Source: Lantana camara (Eukaryota > Streptophyta > Magnoliopsida > Lamiales > Verbenaceae). From it: a DNA stretch of 64,000 bases. The stretch is taken from contig CM074865.1 in assembly GCA_037501455.1 (NCBI GenBank), positions 35,694,501 through 35,758,500 of the forward strand, in the 5' to 3' direction. Position 1 is the first letter of the stretch, and every line of letters begins with the position of its first letter. Below the pieces are notes generated by a model. That model saw only the letters and a program-made list of their open reading frames with translations. It had not been told where the DNA came from and searched no databases. The position numbers were made by a program, and so were the translations under genes. Below, piece after piece: positions 9,904-20,214 of this stretch.

Positions 9904-10947
9904 CTAACTCAAACTACCTAAATCTAATCTAATTGTGCCTAAAGCTCGAGCTTCAACGTTTGAGCCATCGCCGATCTTTAAGACACATTCTCCTTCTCTG
10001 AGTTGTTGGACTTCACTTAGCATCTGTACATCATTACAGATATGAGTTCCACAACCGGTATCAAGTACCCAAGAACTAGAATTAATAGAAAGATTTACTT
10101 CAACGAGAAAGATACCTTTCTTTAGAGTAGCCTTGTACTCTGGGCAGTTTCTCCTCCAATGTCCCGCTTTGCCATAATGGAAGCAAACATCCTCTTTCTG
10201 ATCACGCTTCTTCTTTTGGGCCTTCCCCGTCGAAATGCCACCAGTGGGCCTAAGGGGTTTCTTCTTCTTCTTTTGGGCTTTCTTGCCCTTACCTTTAGAA
10301 GGCCCAGAAGAGGAAGATGGAGCATTCACCATCAAAACCTTATTGTCCTTCTTGATCGTGCTTTCAGCAGTCACAAGCTGACTAATCAGCTCAGTTACAG
10401 TAGCACCAGCATGATTCATGTTGAAGTTAAGGACAAATGGGTTGAATGATGGTGGGAGCAAAGCCCGCAACAAATCCACAGAAAGCTCATCTTTCAGTGG
10501 CATGTCCATGGAAGCAAGTTTCTCAGTAAGGGCAAGAAACTTGAGTCCATATTCATGGACACTTGAACCTTCCCTCATTCTCAAGTGGAACAATTCCTTT
10601 GAAGTGTTATACCTTGTAACACGTTCATGAGGGCGGTAAAGTTGCTCTAAGTGGTCGTAAATCTCCCAAGCAAATTCCATGGCCTCATGTTGCCTTTGCA
10701 AGTCCGGAGACATGTTAGTCAACATAAGGCAACGAGCTTGGAGATTATCATCCTTCCACTTCTGAATCGCATCCCGCTCGGCCCGAGTGGGAGCCTCCCC
10801 TTCGGGACTAGGCTCCCCTTCGAAGAGAACATAAGTTCTCTTCTCAGAATCTAAAATGATTTTTAGATTGCTCAGCCAATCAGAATAGTTGGGACCAGTC
10901 AACTTGTTTGACTCGAGGATCGATACAAGAGGGTTTTTGGTTGCCAT
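9904..10947 (-). CDS. Copia B gag and protease N-terminal part, frameshifted
   Basis: 347 residues. Begins MATKNPLVSILES as in C and D. Residues about 20-180 are the UBN2-type copia Gag. A basic K/R-rich tract follows (about 215-250), then a zinc knuckle reading CFHYGKAGHWRRNC in which the second cysteine is Tyr (CX2C broken), then the protease motif LDTGCGTHIC (about 296). The frame ends early because the plus-strand run at 9911-9913 has three A where C has four. In C and D the same point reads through into LNKVLYVP. Gag forms the particle and protease cuts Gag-Pol. This copy would make a truncated product. Confidence 0.9.
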   Translation of the reverse strand: MATKNPLVSILESNKLTGPNYSDWLSNLKIILDSEKRTYVLFEGEPSPEGEAPTRAERDAIQKWKDDNLQARCLMLTNMSPDLQRQHEAMEFAWEIYDHLEQLYRPHERVTRYNTSKELFHLRMREGSSVHEYGLKFLALTEKLASMDMPLKDELSVDLLRALLPPSFNPFVLNFNMNHAGATVTELISQLVTAESTIKKDNKVLMVNAPSSSSGPSKGKGKKAQKKKKKPLRPTGGISTGKAQKKKRDQKEDVCFHYGKAGHWRRNCPEYKATLKKGIFLVEVNLSINSSSWVLDTGCGTHICNDVQMLSEVQQLREGECVLKIGDGSNVEARALGTIRLDLGSLS

Positions 10948-11153
10948 TTCAAAACACGTAGAGAATCACAGAATCTACGACCTAAATGGTAAAACAGAGA
11001 ACTAGTGAGCATGCTGAATTATAACGGTATACAAAAGATAAGGTCTTTAATCTAATGTAGCTCCCACTGTTTTTCAAAGATCTATAATTCCCAAAGATCT
11101 AAGCGGAACACGTCTCCCAATGGGTACTAAGATCCTAGGCATTTTACCTCGAA

Positions 11154-11474
11154 CCCACGACTCGCGGACACTCTAAGTAAGAACCCTAGGTAGGTACAAC
11201 TTACCAATTCTAACACCTTTAGAACTCTTAGTAATTGTTTTTGCATCACCTATCTTTCAATATGGACCCACGACTCGTGCGACATCCATATTGACTTAGG
11301 CGTTAAGCTAGACCCATCAATCATAAGATCATGACCAAAACTTAGTTCGAATGACCCACGACTCACGGACATCACCCTTGCCAAAATTGATCACGAAATA
11401 TTGACCATTTAAAATGATCAATTAGGTAACTAAGAACTAATAAGCTTCACTAGCTATCCCACGACTCGCGGACA
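11154..11474 (-). repeat. Four AGU-hairpin motifs in copia B leader
   Basis: Sites 11154-11170, 11267-11284, 11354-11370 and 11458-11474. The third differs by one base from consensus, so its sense stem reads CCGTG-AGT-CGTGG, keeping pairing through a U-G wobble. The second is the CACG-AGT-CGTG form. Confidence 0.75.
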
Positions 11475-12619
11475 ATAACTAGCTTCACTTACTAAACTTA
11501 AAACCTATTGATGGAATGCTAGGAATTTAATTCAAAATTTGCATCTCGAATTTAAATACCTATTTGTTCGAAATTAGCTTAATATTTAATGGGAATTTTC
11601 GAATCAACTGGAGAGTTGTCCGGTTCGACCTCACCAACATATATGTTATCCAATTTTATTTGTCTTGATTAATGCAAGTATACTTAAATGCATTTCAAAC
11701 AAGCACATAAACAGATAACATGTCCTAGCATGATACTAACATGTAATGATCATGGGTTCTACCTATCTTATGCGTGAAATGTGGGAGCCACTCCACAATC
11801 ACAAGTTCTAACATACATGCCACATAAACAGTTTAAATCACATAAGGGAAAACGGTAACAAAATACGAGCCCTATCTCTATTACATTTAACAATTGAGAT
11901 TCCCCTCCCTAACATGTTGAGGGGTCTTCACTTATGGCCTCCTTGTTACTTGAATGTGGTCCATCTTACTCCATGGGTGCATTGTCTCCAAAATGAAAAT
12001 AAAACCTCACCACCTATCTCTACTCTCAAATTACAATAAAAAGAAAAAGACATAAAGTAATAAGGCTCAATCTTCATATTGGCCTTAGACAATTACACGG
12101 GGTATACCCCGACCTCATAAACAGTAATATGGAAAGCCACATAATAAATCACATAACAGTACGCACATAAGTGAGGCTCCAACCTCAATTGAAAAACGCA
12201 ACTATAGGGCTCCAACCCCAATTTAAACTATCCATGTGCATAAATTAAAACCATACATAGATCTAAACCCATGATCACCTAACATGCTTTTGCAAGAATT
12301 TAAATTTAACCAATAAATTAAAATTCCCGTTTCAAGTCCTAATGACTTAAAACACGACTTGATGCGAGTCTTATTTATAAAAGTTTTCAAGAAATCCCAA
12401 TTTAACAAAACAAATAATATTCCAATTAATTTCTGAAAATTAATAATTTTATCAAGAATGCAATTTCCCAAAATATAAACCGTTTCTATTTCTCAAAAAT
12501 CCCAATTTTAAGTTTTATTCAAAAATTAAAAATAAATATTAAAAAATAAAATTTTAAAATTAAAATAAAAAATTGGGACTGGATTGCACGAAACACGAAA
12601 ACGGATTACGAAGGAAAAA

Positions 12620-12800
12620 CGGGGCCCGTACGTGAAAGGGCTGTGTGCGCGGCCGCGCGCACTCGGCCAGTGCGGGCGGGCGATGGGAGGGCCTCCCGCG
12701 CGGTTGCAGGAGGGTGCTGGGCGGCTGCCCTGCGAGCGCCTAGGCCAGGCGGGCGGTGCGGGCAAAGCCCGCGCGCGCGACTTCTTCGGGCGCGGGGTTT
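12620..12800 (-). repeat. GC-rich hairpin block, copia B leader
   Basis: Plus-strand stem-loops include CTCCCGCGCGGTTGCAGGAG (12693-12712, one mismatch against the C and D form) and GCGGGC-AAA-GCCCGC near 12758. The block is embedded in AT-rich leader at the position where A, C and D carry other GC-rich blocks. Open frames over it on both strands are treated as compositional. Confidence 0.7.
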
Positions 12801-13075
12801 CGCGTGTTCGTCGTATTCCGTATTTTCGTTTCGTGTTTTCGTTCAAAAGAAAAACCAATCCAAGAAATCCAAAAACAGTTTATACAGTTTTAAATCTAAA
12901 ATAGTTTTCAAAAATTAAATTTTGCAAAAACCAATTTTCAGAAACTTTCAGGAAAAAATACAGTTTCGTAATTCAGGCTTTCTAAAACAATTACAAATAC
13001 TCAATCGCATCAAGCCTAAGAATTTCTACCAAATTCAGTATAATTGAGACGAATCAGAAACACGATTTACGAGGT

Positions 13076-13088
13076 GGCTCTGATACCA
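13076..13088 (-). promoter_or_regulatory. Primer-binding site, copia B
   Basis: Minus-strand TGGTATCAGAGCC, two bases inside the 5' LTR boundary at 13091. Confidence 0.93.
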
Positions 13089-13090
13089 CT

Positions 13091-15042
13091 TGTTGGAAAA
13101 CACGAATCAGAAAGTAGCGGAATTTAAAAAATTTCCCAACAAAAGGACATTGGACTCGCAATCGTGTAACCAAATTCGTAGAGATAAAAAACTTACATTT
13201 CTTTTATTCTTTCTTGAAGCGTTTCAAGCCACCCAAGAACGCTCTTCTCGCGGCTTGATCCCCTCTCCTTGGTAAAGCTCGAATCTTCAAACTTCTAACT
13301 TGAAGTCTCTAGAGAAAGTCCACCAACTTGATCACAATCTAACCAGTAAGGATGCTAGTTCTCTAGTTAGTGTTTAGACTTAACCTAGGGTTTTATTTAA
13401 TCTTGGAGAAAGGAAGGTGTTCAACACATGAACCAAAAGAATTGCCAATTAGCTCTAAAGGGGAGCATGAGCTCCCCTTTATATAGGTAAGGGGAGGGAC
13501 GGCAGAAACCCAATCCTTGTTGGGCAAGGGTTTGGTCCCTCTCTCTCCTATTACTTGATCATTAAGTAATTTCCAACTTTGACTTTGAATTCTAATTCAA
13601 ATCAACTTTCAAGAGAGCTAAAATATCCAAACTATTTTTGGATAATTTTATACTTTATTTATTTAAAATAAATAACTTATTTTATCTAATTAATTAATTC
13701 ATAATCAATTAACTAGATTATTTTTCTCCAAAATTAGACTTTCTTTTTAATTCAAAATTAAACCAAAGTCTATTAAATAATTAACACATTTAATTATTTA
13801 ATATATATATACAATATATATATTCACACGTGTGGGACACGTGTCACAAGGACACGTGTCACTCACGTGACCCACACGTGTGGTTTCACACGTGTGGAAC
13901 CCTCTAGGCCCGATTAAGTCGTTTAATCATTTTTAAGCCTCAACTCATGTAACCAAGTTGTTGTGTGTGACCCTCTAGGTTCTCAATTCAATTAGCAGTG
14001 ACCCCAATTAATTAATTCACTAATTAATTAATCAGTCCATAGATTAAACGACCATAGTCTAGCAACAGGTGTTTAACCCCTAGATGAATTGGAATGTTCG
14101 GATTCGACAGAACCTTTAAGTCATTGATTCATGTGAGATACAATCCTCCTACTTACTATCTCTCAACCAAGATCTAGGGTAAGGGAATAATCAGAACCCT
14201 AATAATCCGGTCTTAAAGCTAAGTGCATTTCATATCCATTTGATCTCAATCCAAGAAACCCTTTTCTCGATGTCTTGATCTATTGCCTTGGGCAAGGAGT
14301 CCATATGGCATATGAATGACTTACACAATTAGAGATCACCTTGCAAATGCAAGTGTAGGTCCTTTCTCGATTCTCATTCACTTTCATGAATCACTTGTGC
14401 AGCCCCAACATAAGTCTTGAATCAGTTGTCTAAGGCGACACCCTTTAAAGTTTATACCTAAGACTACAGATTTAATTCATAAAGTGACATGGAACCTCAA
14501 GTCTAAGGATCAATTAATCACATTAATGACTCTTGAGATATTTCCTAATCTGGAAGTTTCCATTTCCTGAAATAGAAACTTCCTTTCCCATTTAGGAATG
14601 TTGTCACACGGGGTACCTCAGTGAACTTACTTATTGAAGTAAGCACCCTCATGTATCACGCACGTATCAACTATACACTTTGCACCTCCATGAAACAAGG
14701 TGGTCCTTCTTAAGGGCGTGATCCCACAAGCAAACCTTAGAGGAGTCAGGTTGACACTCCCACTGTCGGTAGGACTCATCGGCTTGGAGTATTTTACTAA
14801 TCATGACTTATGTGATATAGGGCTCGTTTCATGAACCATTTCACCTAAATGGTAGAGTCCTAAAGTCATCAGGATTAGGGGAGTTCTCATACATGCACAG
14901 ATAAAGTCAACGCATACCAAACAAGAGCATATAAAGAAGTGTTGCCTCAATTCGTTATTTCATTCAAAGATTGTCTGTGATTACAATAAGGAAAAGCACA
15001 AAGCGGATATACAATCGGCTTTCTAGGACACTATTCCTATCA
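13091..15042 (-). mobile_element. Copia B 5' LTR, mosaic
   Basis: 1952 bp, the same length as its 3' partner; ends ...CTATCA on the plus strand, where others have CTAACA. From 13091 to about 14230 it follows the B 3' LTR. From about 14265 to the end it shares a run of variants with the C 5' LTR (33600-34380), such as TCTCGATGTC, CCTTGGGCAAGGAGTCC and CCCCAACATAAGTC, which neither B's nor C's own 3' LTR has. The G-box cluster starts at 13827. Confidence 0.92.
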
Positions 15043-16488
15043 TGAAGGTGTTTTAGTTCGAGGTTCGGACCAATAAAGAGGTGAAGACCTTCAAGAGAAT
15101 TCAAGGTAAAATAGGTTTGTTGGATGATAAATGCCAAAGATCACCAAATAATGTTCGGAATACCATAGGGTTTGCGAAGGGCGAGCAATACAAATCATCA
15201 AGGAAGAGTTTCCAAATAACTTAAGTTCTTAGAAGTTAAGTTCGGGAAGAAGAAAAAGAAGAGGGAATTAAGATATTTCATATTTTGGGTGACATGAAGT
15301 TCGAATTTGGAAAAGTTAGGGAAAACCAATCAACACAGTGAATATAACCCCATAGAAGATATAGAGCAACAAAAGGAAACGATAAAGAAAGACAAAGAGT
15401 TTTTGGAAGGAAATTATGTGCTCAAGTGTAAACAATTGGAGGGTGAGTCATTCAACCAATTTGAATTCACAGGAGATAAGTTAAGGGGACTTTGACCAAG
15501 AAGAATTTAGGTTCAAGAATCACGAAATTTCAGACCATGGAGACATGTAAGTCGATGTAAGGAACTTTGAAGGTTTGGAAGCCATGGGAAGTCAAGATAC
15601 CCTAATTGACACTTAAGTTCGGTATTCGGATCGAAGTGGAAGAAATAGGATTACATAATCATGGAGGATGAGAGTTCATTTTCCTGTAAGAACTCGCAAA
15701 GGATAGAGCAAAACAACTCCGACTAAGGTAATGACCATGGAAAAGATTTTGACAAATTAGAATCAGAATTGGAAAATAATCAAGAGATCAGTTCCATGGA
15801 TAAAGAATTTGGGTTCAAATAACAACTCGGACCGTGGGAGCACACTATCTCATATAAGAGAACTAAGGAAATCCGAAAGACCGTGGGTAAACAAACAAAG
15901 ATCAACAAATTTGAGAGCAAAGGATAAGGTGTCGGACAAAAGCTTATCCCTATGGTGAAAGGTACTTACATTCATGGCACGTGCATCATCCACTGCGTTA
16001 ATTATGTAATTTCTTTACATTGTGTTTAATTGATATAACTGCTTAAATGTGTTGCATACCTTGATTGTTGGAGATGTGCGACATGCATCGAGCATTCTTA
16101 CCTAACCTGCATAGCTTGGTGTTTGCTTGATAAGGAGTCTTCTCTACCCCACTCACTACATACTATATCAAAACGAGTCAAATTTTAATCAAGAAAGGAA
16201 AGGAATCTTGGGTTACAAAGTAGATAAGAGTGCAATGGAAGTTTTGAAGAGTTGAGAAATTGAGTCGAAGGATAATTCTTGAAGAAGTTGAAAATTTTGG
16301 TTAAAGAGTATTGGATCAAGTTCAACAATTGAATGGGAGAATTTTAAGGGGGAGAGCACGAATAAGAAGTAAACCTAAGCTCCCGATCGTGCCAAGAGAA
16401 TTACTTCTAGTAGGAACAACGGAGATGCAAGTTTTAACAAGTTACGGGACCTTACAAAAGCGATAAGGAACAAGCGATAAGGAATAAG
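15043..16488 (+). mobile_element. Gypsy G1 interior, continued, non-coding
   Basis: Starts with the TSD copy TGAAG (15043-15047). No coding motif is readable; the longest frames are short and unlike any gag or pol. A segment near 15945-16010 (GGTGAAAGGTAC, then ATTCATGGCA) resembles 34930-34970 in G2 and 50460-50480 in N1, so this is the same kind of coding-free gypsy interior. It ends at the left boundary of copia C. Confidence 0.65.
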
Positions 16489-16500
16489 TCTGATACCACT
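16489..16500 (-). other. PBS-like scar outside the 3' LTR of copia C
   Basis: TCTGATACCACT abuts the LTR. In element sense this is AG plus TGGTATCAGA, i.e. the first ten bases of the tRNA-iMet site, placed after the 3' LTR where target DNA should be. The next outward bases are unrelated to a copia leader. Confidence 0.75.
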
Positions 16501-18465
16501 TGTTGGAAAAAGGAATCAGAAAAGCAGCGGAAATTTAAAAATTTTCCAACAAAAGGATCTTGGACTCGCAATCGTGTATCCGAATTCGTAGAGATTAGAA
16601 ACTTACTTTTCAATAATCTTTCTTGAAGCGTTTCAAGCCACCCAAGAACGCTCTTCTCGCGGCTTGATCCCCTCTCCTTGGTAAAGCTCGAATCTTCAAA
16701 ACTTCTAACTTGAAGATATCTAGAGATAGTCCACCAACTTGACTACAATCTAACTAGTAAGGATGCTAGTTCTATAGTTAGTGTTTAGGCTTAACCTAGG
16801 TTTCGATTTATCTTGGAGAAAGGATGGTGTTCAACACATTAACCAAAAGAAGATCATCAATTACTCTCAAGGGGAGCTCGAGCTCCCCTATATATAATTG
16901 GGAGGGGTGGCCGAAAATCCTAGTCCTTATGGGCTAGGGTTTTGGTCCCTCTCTCCTATTACTTGATCATCAAGTAATTTTGACTTTGACTTTGAATTCT
17001 AATTCAAATCAACTTTTAAGAGAGCTAAAAATATCCAAACTCTTTTGGATATTATTATACTTTATTTATTAATAAATAAATAACTTATTTTTATCTAATT
17101 AATTAATTCATAATTAATTAACTAGATTAATTTTCTCCAAAATAAGACTTTCTTTTTAATTCAAAAATGAAACCAAAGTCTATTAAATAATTAATCACAT
17201 TAATTATTTAACACATATATCACACACATATATATATATATATATATACACGTGTGAGGCACGTGTCACAAGGACACGTGTCACACACGTGACCCACACG
17301 TGTGGTTTCACATGTGTGGAATCCTCTTGGCCCGATTAACTCGTTTAATCATTTTAAAGCCTCAACTCATGTAACCAAGTTGTTGTGTGTGACCCTCTAG
17401 GTTCTCAATTCAATTAGCAGTGACCCTAATTAATTAATTCACTAATTAGTTAATCAGTCCACAGATTAAACGACCATAGTCTAGCAACAAGTGTTTAACC
17501 CCTAGCTGAATTGGAATGTTCGGATTCAACAGAACCTTTAAGTCATTGATTCATTCTGAGATACAATCCTCCTACGTACTATCTCTCAACTATGATCTAG
17601 GGTAAGGGAATAATCAGAACCCTAATAATTCGGTCTTAAAGCAAAGTGCATTTCATATCCATTTGATCTCAATCTAAGAAACCCTTTTCTTGATGTCTTG
17701 ATCTACTGCCTTGGACAAGGACTCCATATGGCATATGAATGACTTACACAACAAGAGATCACCTTGCAAATGCAAGTGTAGGTCCTTTCTCGATTCTCAT
17801 TCACTTTCATGAATCACTTGTGCAGCCCCAGCATAAGCCTTGAATCAGTTGTCTAAGGTGACACCCTTTAAAGCTTATACCTAAGACTACAGAGTTAACT
17901 CATAAAGTGACATGGAACCTCAAGTCTAAGGATCAATTAATCACATCAATAACTCGTGAGATATTTCCTAATCTGGAAGTTTCCATTTCCTGAAATAGAA
18001 ACTTCCTTTCCCATTTAGGAATGTTCTCACACAGGGCACCTCAGTGAACTTACTTATTGAAGTAAGCACCCTTATGTATCACGCACGTATCAACTATACA
18101 CTTTGCACCTCCATGAAACAAGGTGGTCCTTCTTAAGGGCGTGATCCCACAAGCAAGCCTTAGAGGAGTTAGGTTGACACTCCCACTGTTGGTAGGACTC
18201 ATCGGCTTGGAGTATTTTTCTAATCATGACTTATGTGATATAGGGCTCGTTTCATGAACCATTTCACCTAAATGGTAGAGTCCTAAAGTCATCAGGATTA
18301 GGGGAGTTCTCATACATACACAGATAAAATAAACGCATACCAAACAAGAGCATATAAAGAAGTGTTGCCTCAATTTGTTATTTCATTCAAAGATTGTCTG
18401 TGATTACAATAAGGAAAAGCACAAAGCGGATATACAATCCGCTTTCTAGGGCACTATTCCTAACA
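16501..18465 (-). mobile_element. Copia C 3' LTR
   Basis: 1965 bp, TG...CA. Five intact CACGTG boxes (17249, 17260, 17275, 17286, 17297) and a sixth mutated to CATGTG. A TA-dinucleotide run precedes the cluster. It differs from C's 5' LTR at numerous sites. Confidence 0.92.
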
Positions 18466-18481
18466 ATCTCCCACTTGCCCG

Positions 18482-19069
18482 TCAAAGCCATTCTAAAGCT
18501 ACTCTAAGTCCCATCTTCTGAAGATGACCTTGGAAAGCTTCTCGACTAAGGGGTTTAGAAAGTGGATCTGCCACGTTCTCTGCTGATTTGACCCTATCAA
18601 TTTGTACATCTCCTCTTTTGATAATATCACGGATTAGGTGATACTTCCTCATAATATGCTTGGTCCGTTGGTGAGATCTTGGTTCTCTTGCTTGAGCAAC
18701 TGCCCCAGTGTTGTCACAAAACACAGAAATGGGGTCTTTCATGCTAGGAACAACATTCAACTCTTGAATGAAGTTTCTAATCCAAACACCTTCCTTAGCT
18801 GCATCATTTGCAGCTAAGTATTCGGCCTCAGTGGTCGAATCTGCAGTAGTAGTTTGCTTGGAACTCTTCCAACTCACTGCCCCGCCGTTTAGGCAGAAAA
18901 TGTATCCTGATATTAACTTAAAATCATCTAAGTCAGATGCAAAGCTTGCATCGCAGTATCCTTCGACAGTAAGATCTTTCTGACCTCCGTAAACTAAGAA
19001 CAAGTCTTTAGTACTTTTCAAGTACTTAAAAATATTCTTCACGGCAGCCCAGTGACCATCTCTAGGGTC
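18482..19069 (-). pseudogene. Copia C RNase H segment of pol (frameshifted)
   Basis: About 186 residues in a frame different from the upstream RT. Reads FLVYGGQKDLTVEGYCDAS, then TTEAEYLAANDAAKEG and ends ALEWL, matching B and D closely. The frame change results from loss of one base between 19069 and 19070 relative to B and D. It would be RNase H acting on the RNA-DNA hybrid. It is not translatable in register from this copy. Confidence 0.9.
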
Positions 19070-20214
19070 GATTGGAAACGACTTGTTACATTAAGTGCAT
19101 AAGCCACATCCGGTCGAGTACATAACATTGCATACATTATGCTACCTATTGCTGATGCATAAGGTGTATGAGTCATTCTTTCCTTCTCAAGGTTAGTCTT
19201 AGGACACATCTTCTTTGAAAGACATGTTCCTACACTCATAGGAAGGTTATTAACCTTTGCTGACTCCATATTGAATCTCTTCAATATTTTGTCAATGTAC
19301 ATCGACTGTGATAGTCCTATTAATCTTCTAGATCTATCTCGATCGATTTTAATTCCAAGGATATAGGACGCATCACCAAGATCTTTCATCTCGAATTGGT
19401 TCGATAAACATAACTTAGTTACTTTCATGTCATCCTTCGAATTCCCAATAAGAAGGATGTCATCTATATAAAGTACTAAGAATTGCACTGAGGTCTCCAA
19501 TTCCTTTCTGTACACACATGATTCATTCGAAATTTGAATGAAGCCAAATGCTTTGACTGATTCATCAAATCGAATGTTCCAATTCCTAGAAGCCTGTTTC
19601 AATCCATAGATTGATCTTTGGAGTTTGCAAACCTTTTGCTCACTCCCACTGAATGTGAAACCTATGGGTTGTTCCATATAAATGTCTTTATCAATGTTAC
19701 CATTGAGAAAGGCAGTTTTCACATCCATTTGCCATATCTCATAGTCATAATATGTAGCAATGGCAAACATGATCCGAATAGACTTTTGAATTACAACTGG
19801 TGAAAAGGTTTCATCAAAGTCCACGCTGGGTCTTTGAGTGAATCCTTTTGCAACCAGTCTTGCTTTGTAGGCTGCAATGCTTCCATCAACTCCAAGCTTT
19901 CTCTTAAAGATCCATTTGCAACTTATGGGTTTGACCCCATCAGGCAAATCTACCAAGGTCCAAACTTGGTTGGAGTTCATGGAGTCCATTTCGGATTTCA
20001 TGGCTTCCATCCACTGTTCAGAGTCAGAATCTGAAAGTGCCTCCTCATATGTTAAAGGATCATTATCCTTTTGAGAGATTTCATGGAAGAATCCATACCA
20101 TCTCTCCGGCTTTCTAGGAGTGCGTTCAGAACGCCTTAGAGGAGGATTTGCGTGTGTATCAAAATTCGTGATTGGTTGCGGTTGGCCAGAAGGGGACGTT
20201 TCTTCACTAAGATA
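19070..20214 (-). pseudogene. Copia C reverse transcriptase segment
   Basis: In frame with the upstream gag-pol but separated from it by a stop codon. Starts within the linker after the deletion, then MEAMKSEMDSMNSNQVW and the RT core, with YIDDILLIG for the usual YVDD. Ends at the frameshift near 19069. The microhomology junction TTCTTCACT is at 20200-20208. Closely similar to B (7600-8750) and D. Confidence 0.9.

Larger units (their letters stand above)
10948..13075 (-). mobile_element. Copia B 5' leader
   Basis: About 2.1 kb without a supported gene. It contains the four AGU-hairpin motifs (11154-11170, 11267-11284, 11354-11370, 11458-11474) and a GC-rich palindromic block at about 12620-12800, with AT-rich sequence on both sides. 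An 82-codon open frame (12223-12471, minus) is shared with D but not with A or C, and is not claimed as a gene. Confidence 0.85.
5060..15042 (-). mobile_element. Copia element B, complete Ty1/copia retrotransposon
   Basis: A 9983-bp element: 3' LTR 5060-7011, polypurine tract, pol 7028-9901, gag 9904-10947, leader 10948-13075, PBS, 5' LTR 13091-15042. It is flanked by TGAAG on both sides and inserted in gypsy G1. Domain order gag-protease-integrase-RT-RNase H defines Ty1/copia; I do not assign a lineage. It is the most complete copia copy here, but a 1-base deletion splits gag from pol and the Gag zinc knuckle has lost a cysteine. Confidence 0.95.

Noticed and set aside
12584..12918. 106- and 91-codon plus-strand frames
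   Set aside because: Lie across the GC-rich block of the B leader on the antisense strand; compositional.
15307..15495. 62-codon Lys/Glu-rich frame in G1 interior
   Set aside because: Short, low complexity, and without similarity to gag or pol or to G2 or N1.
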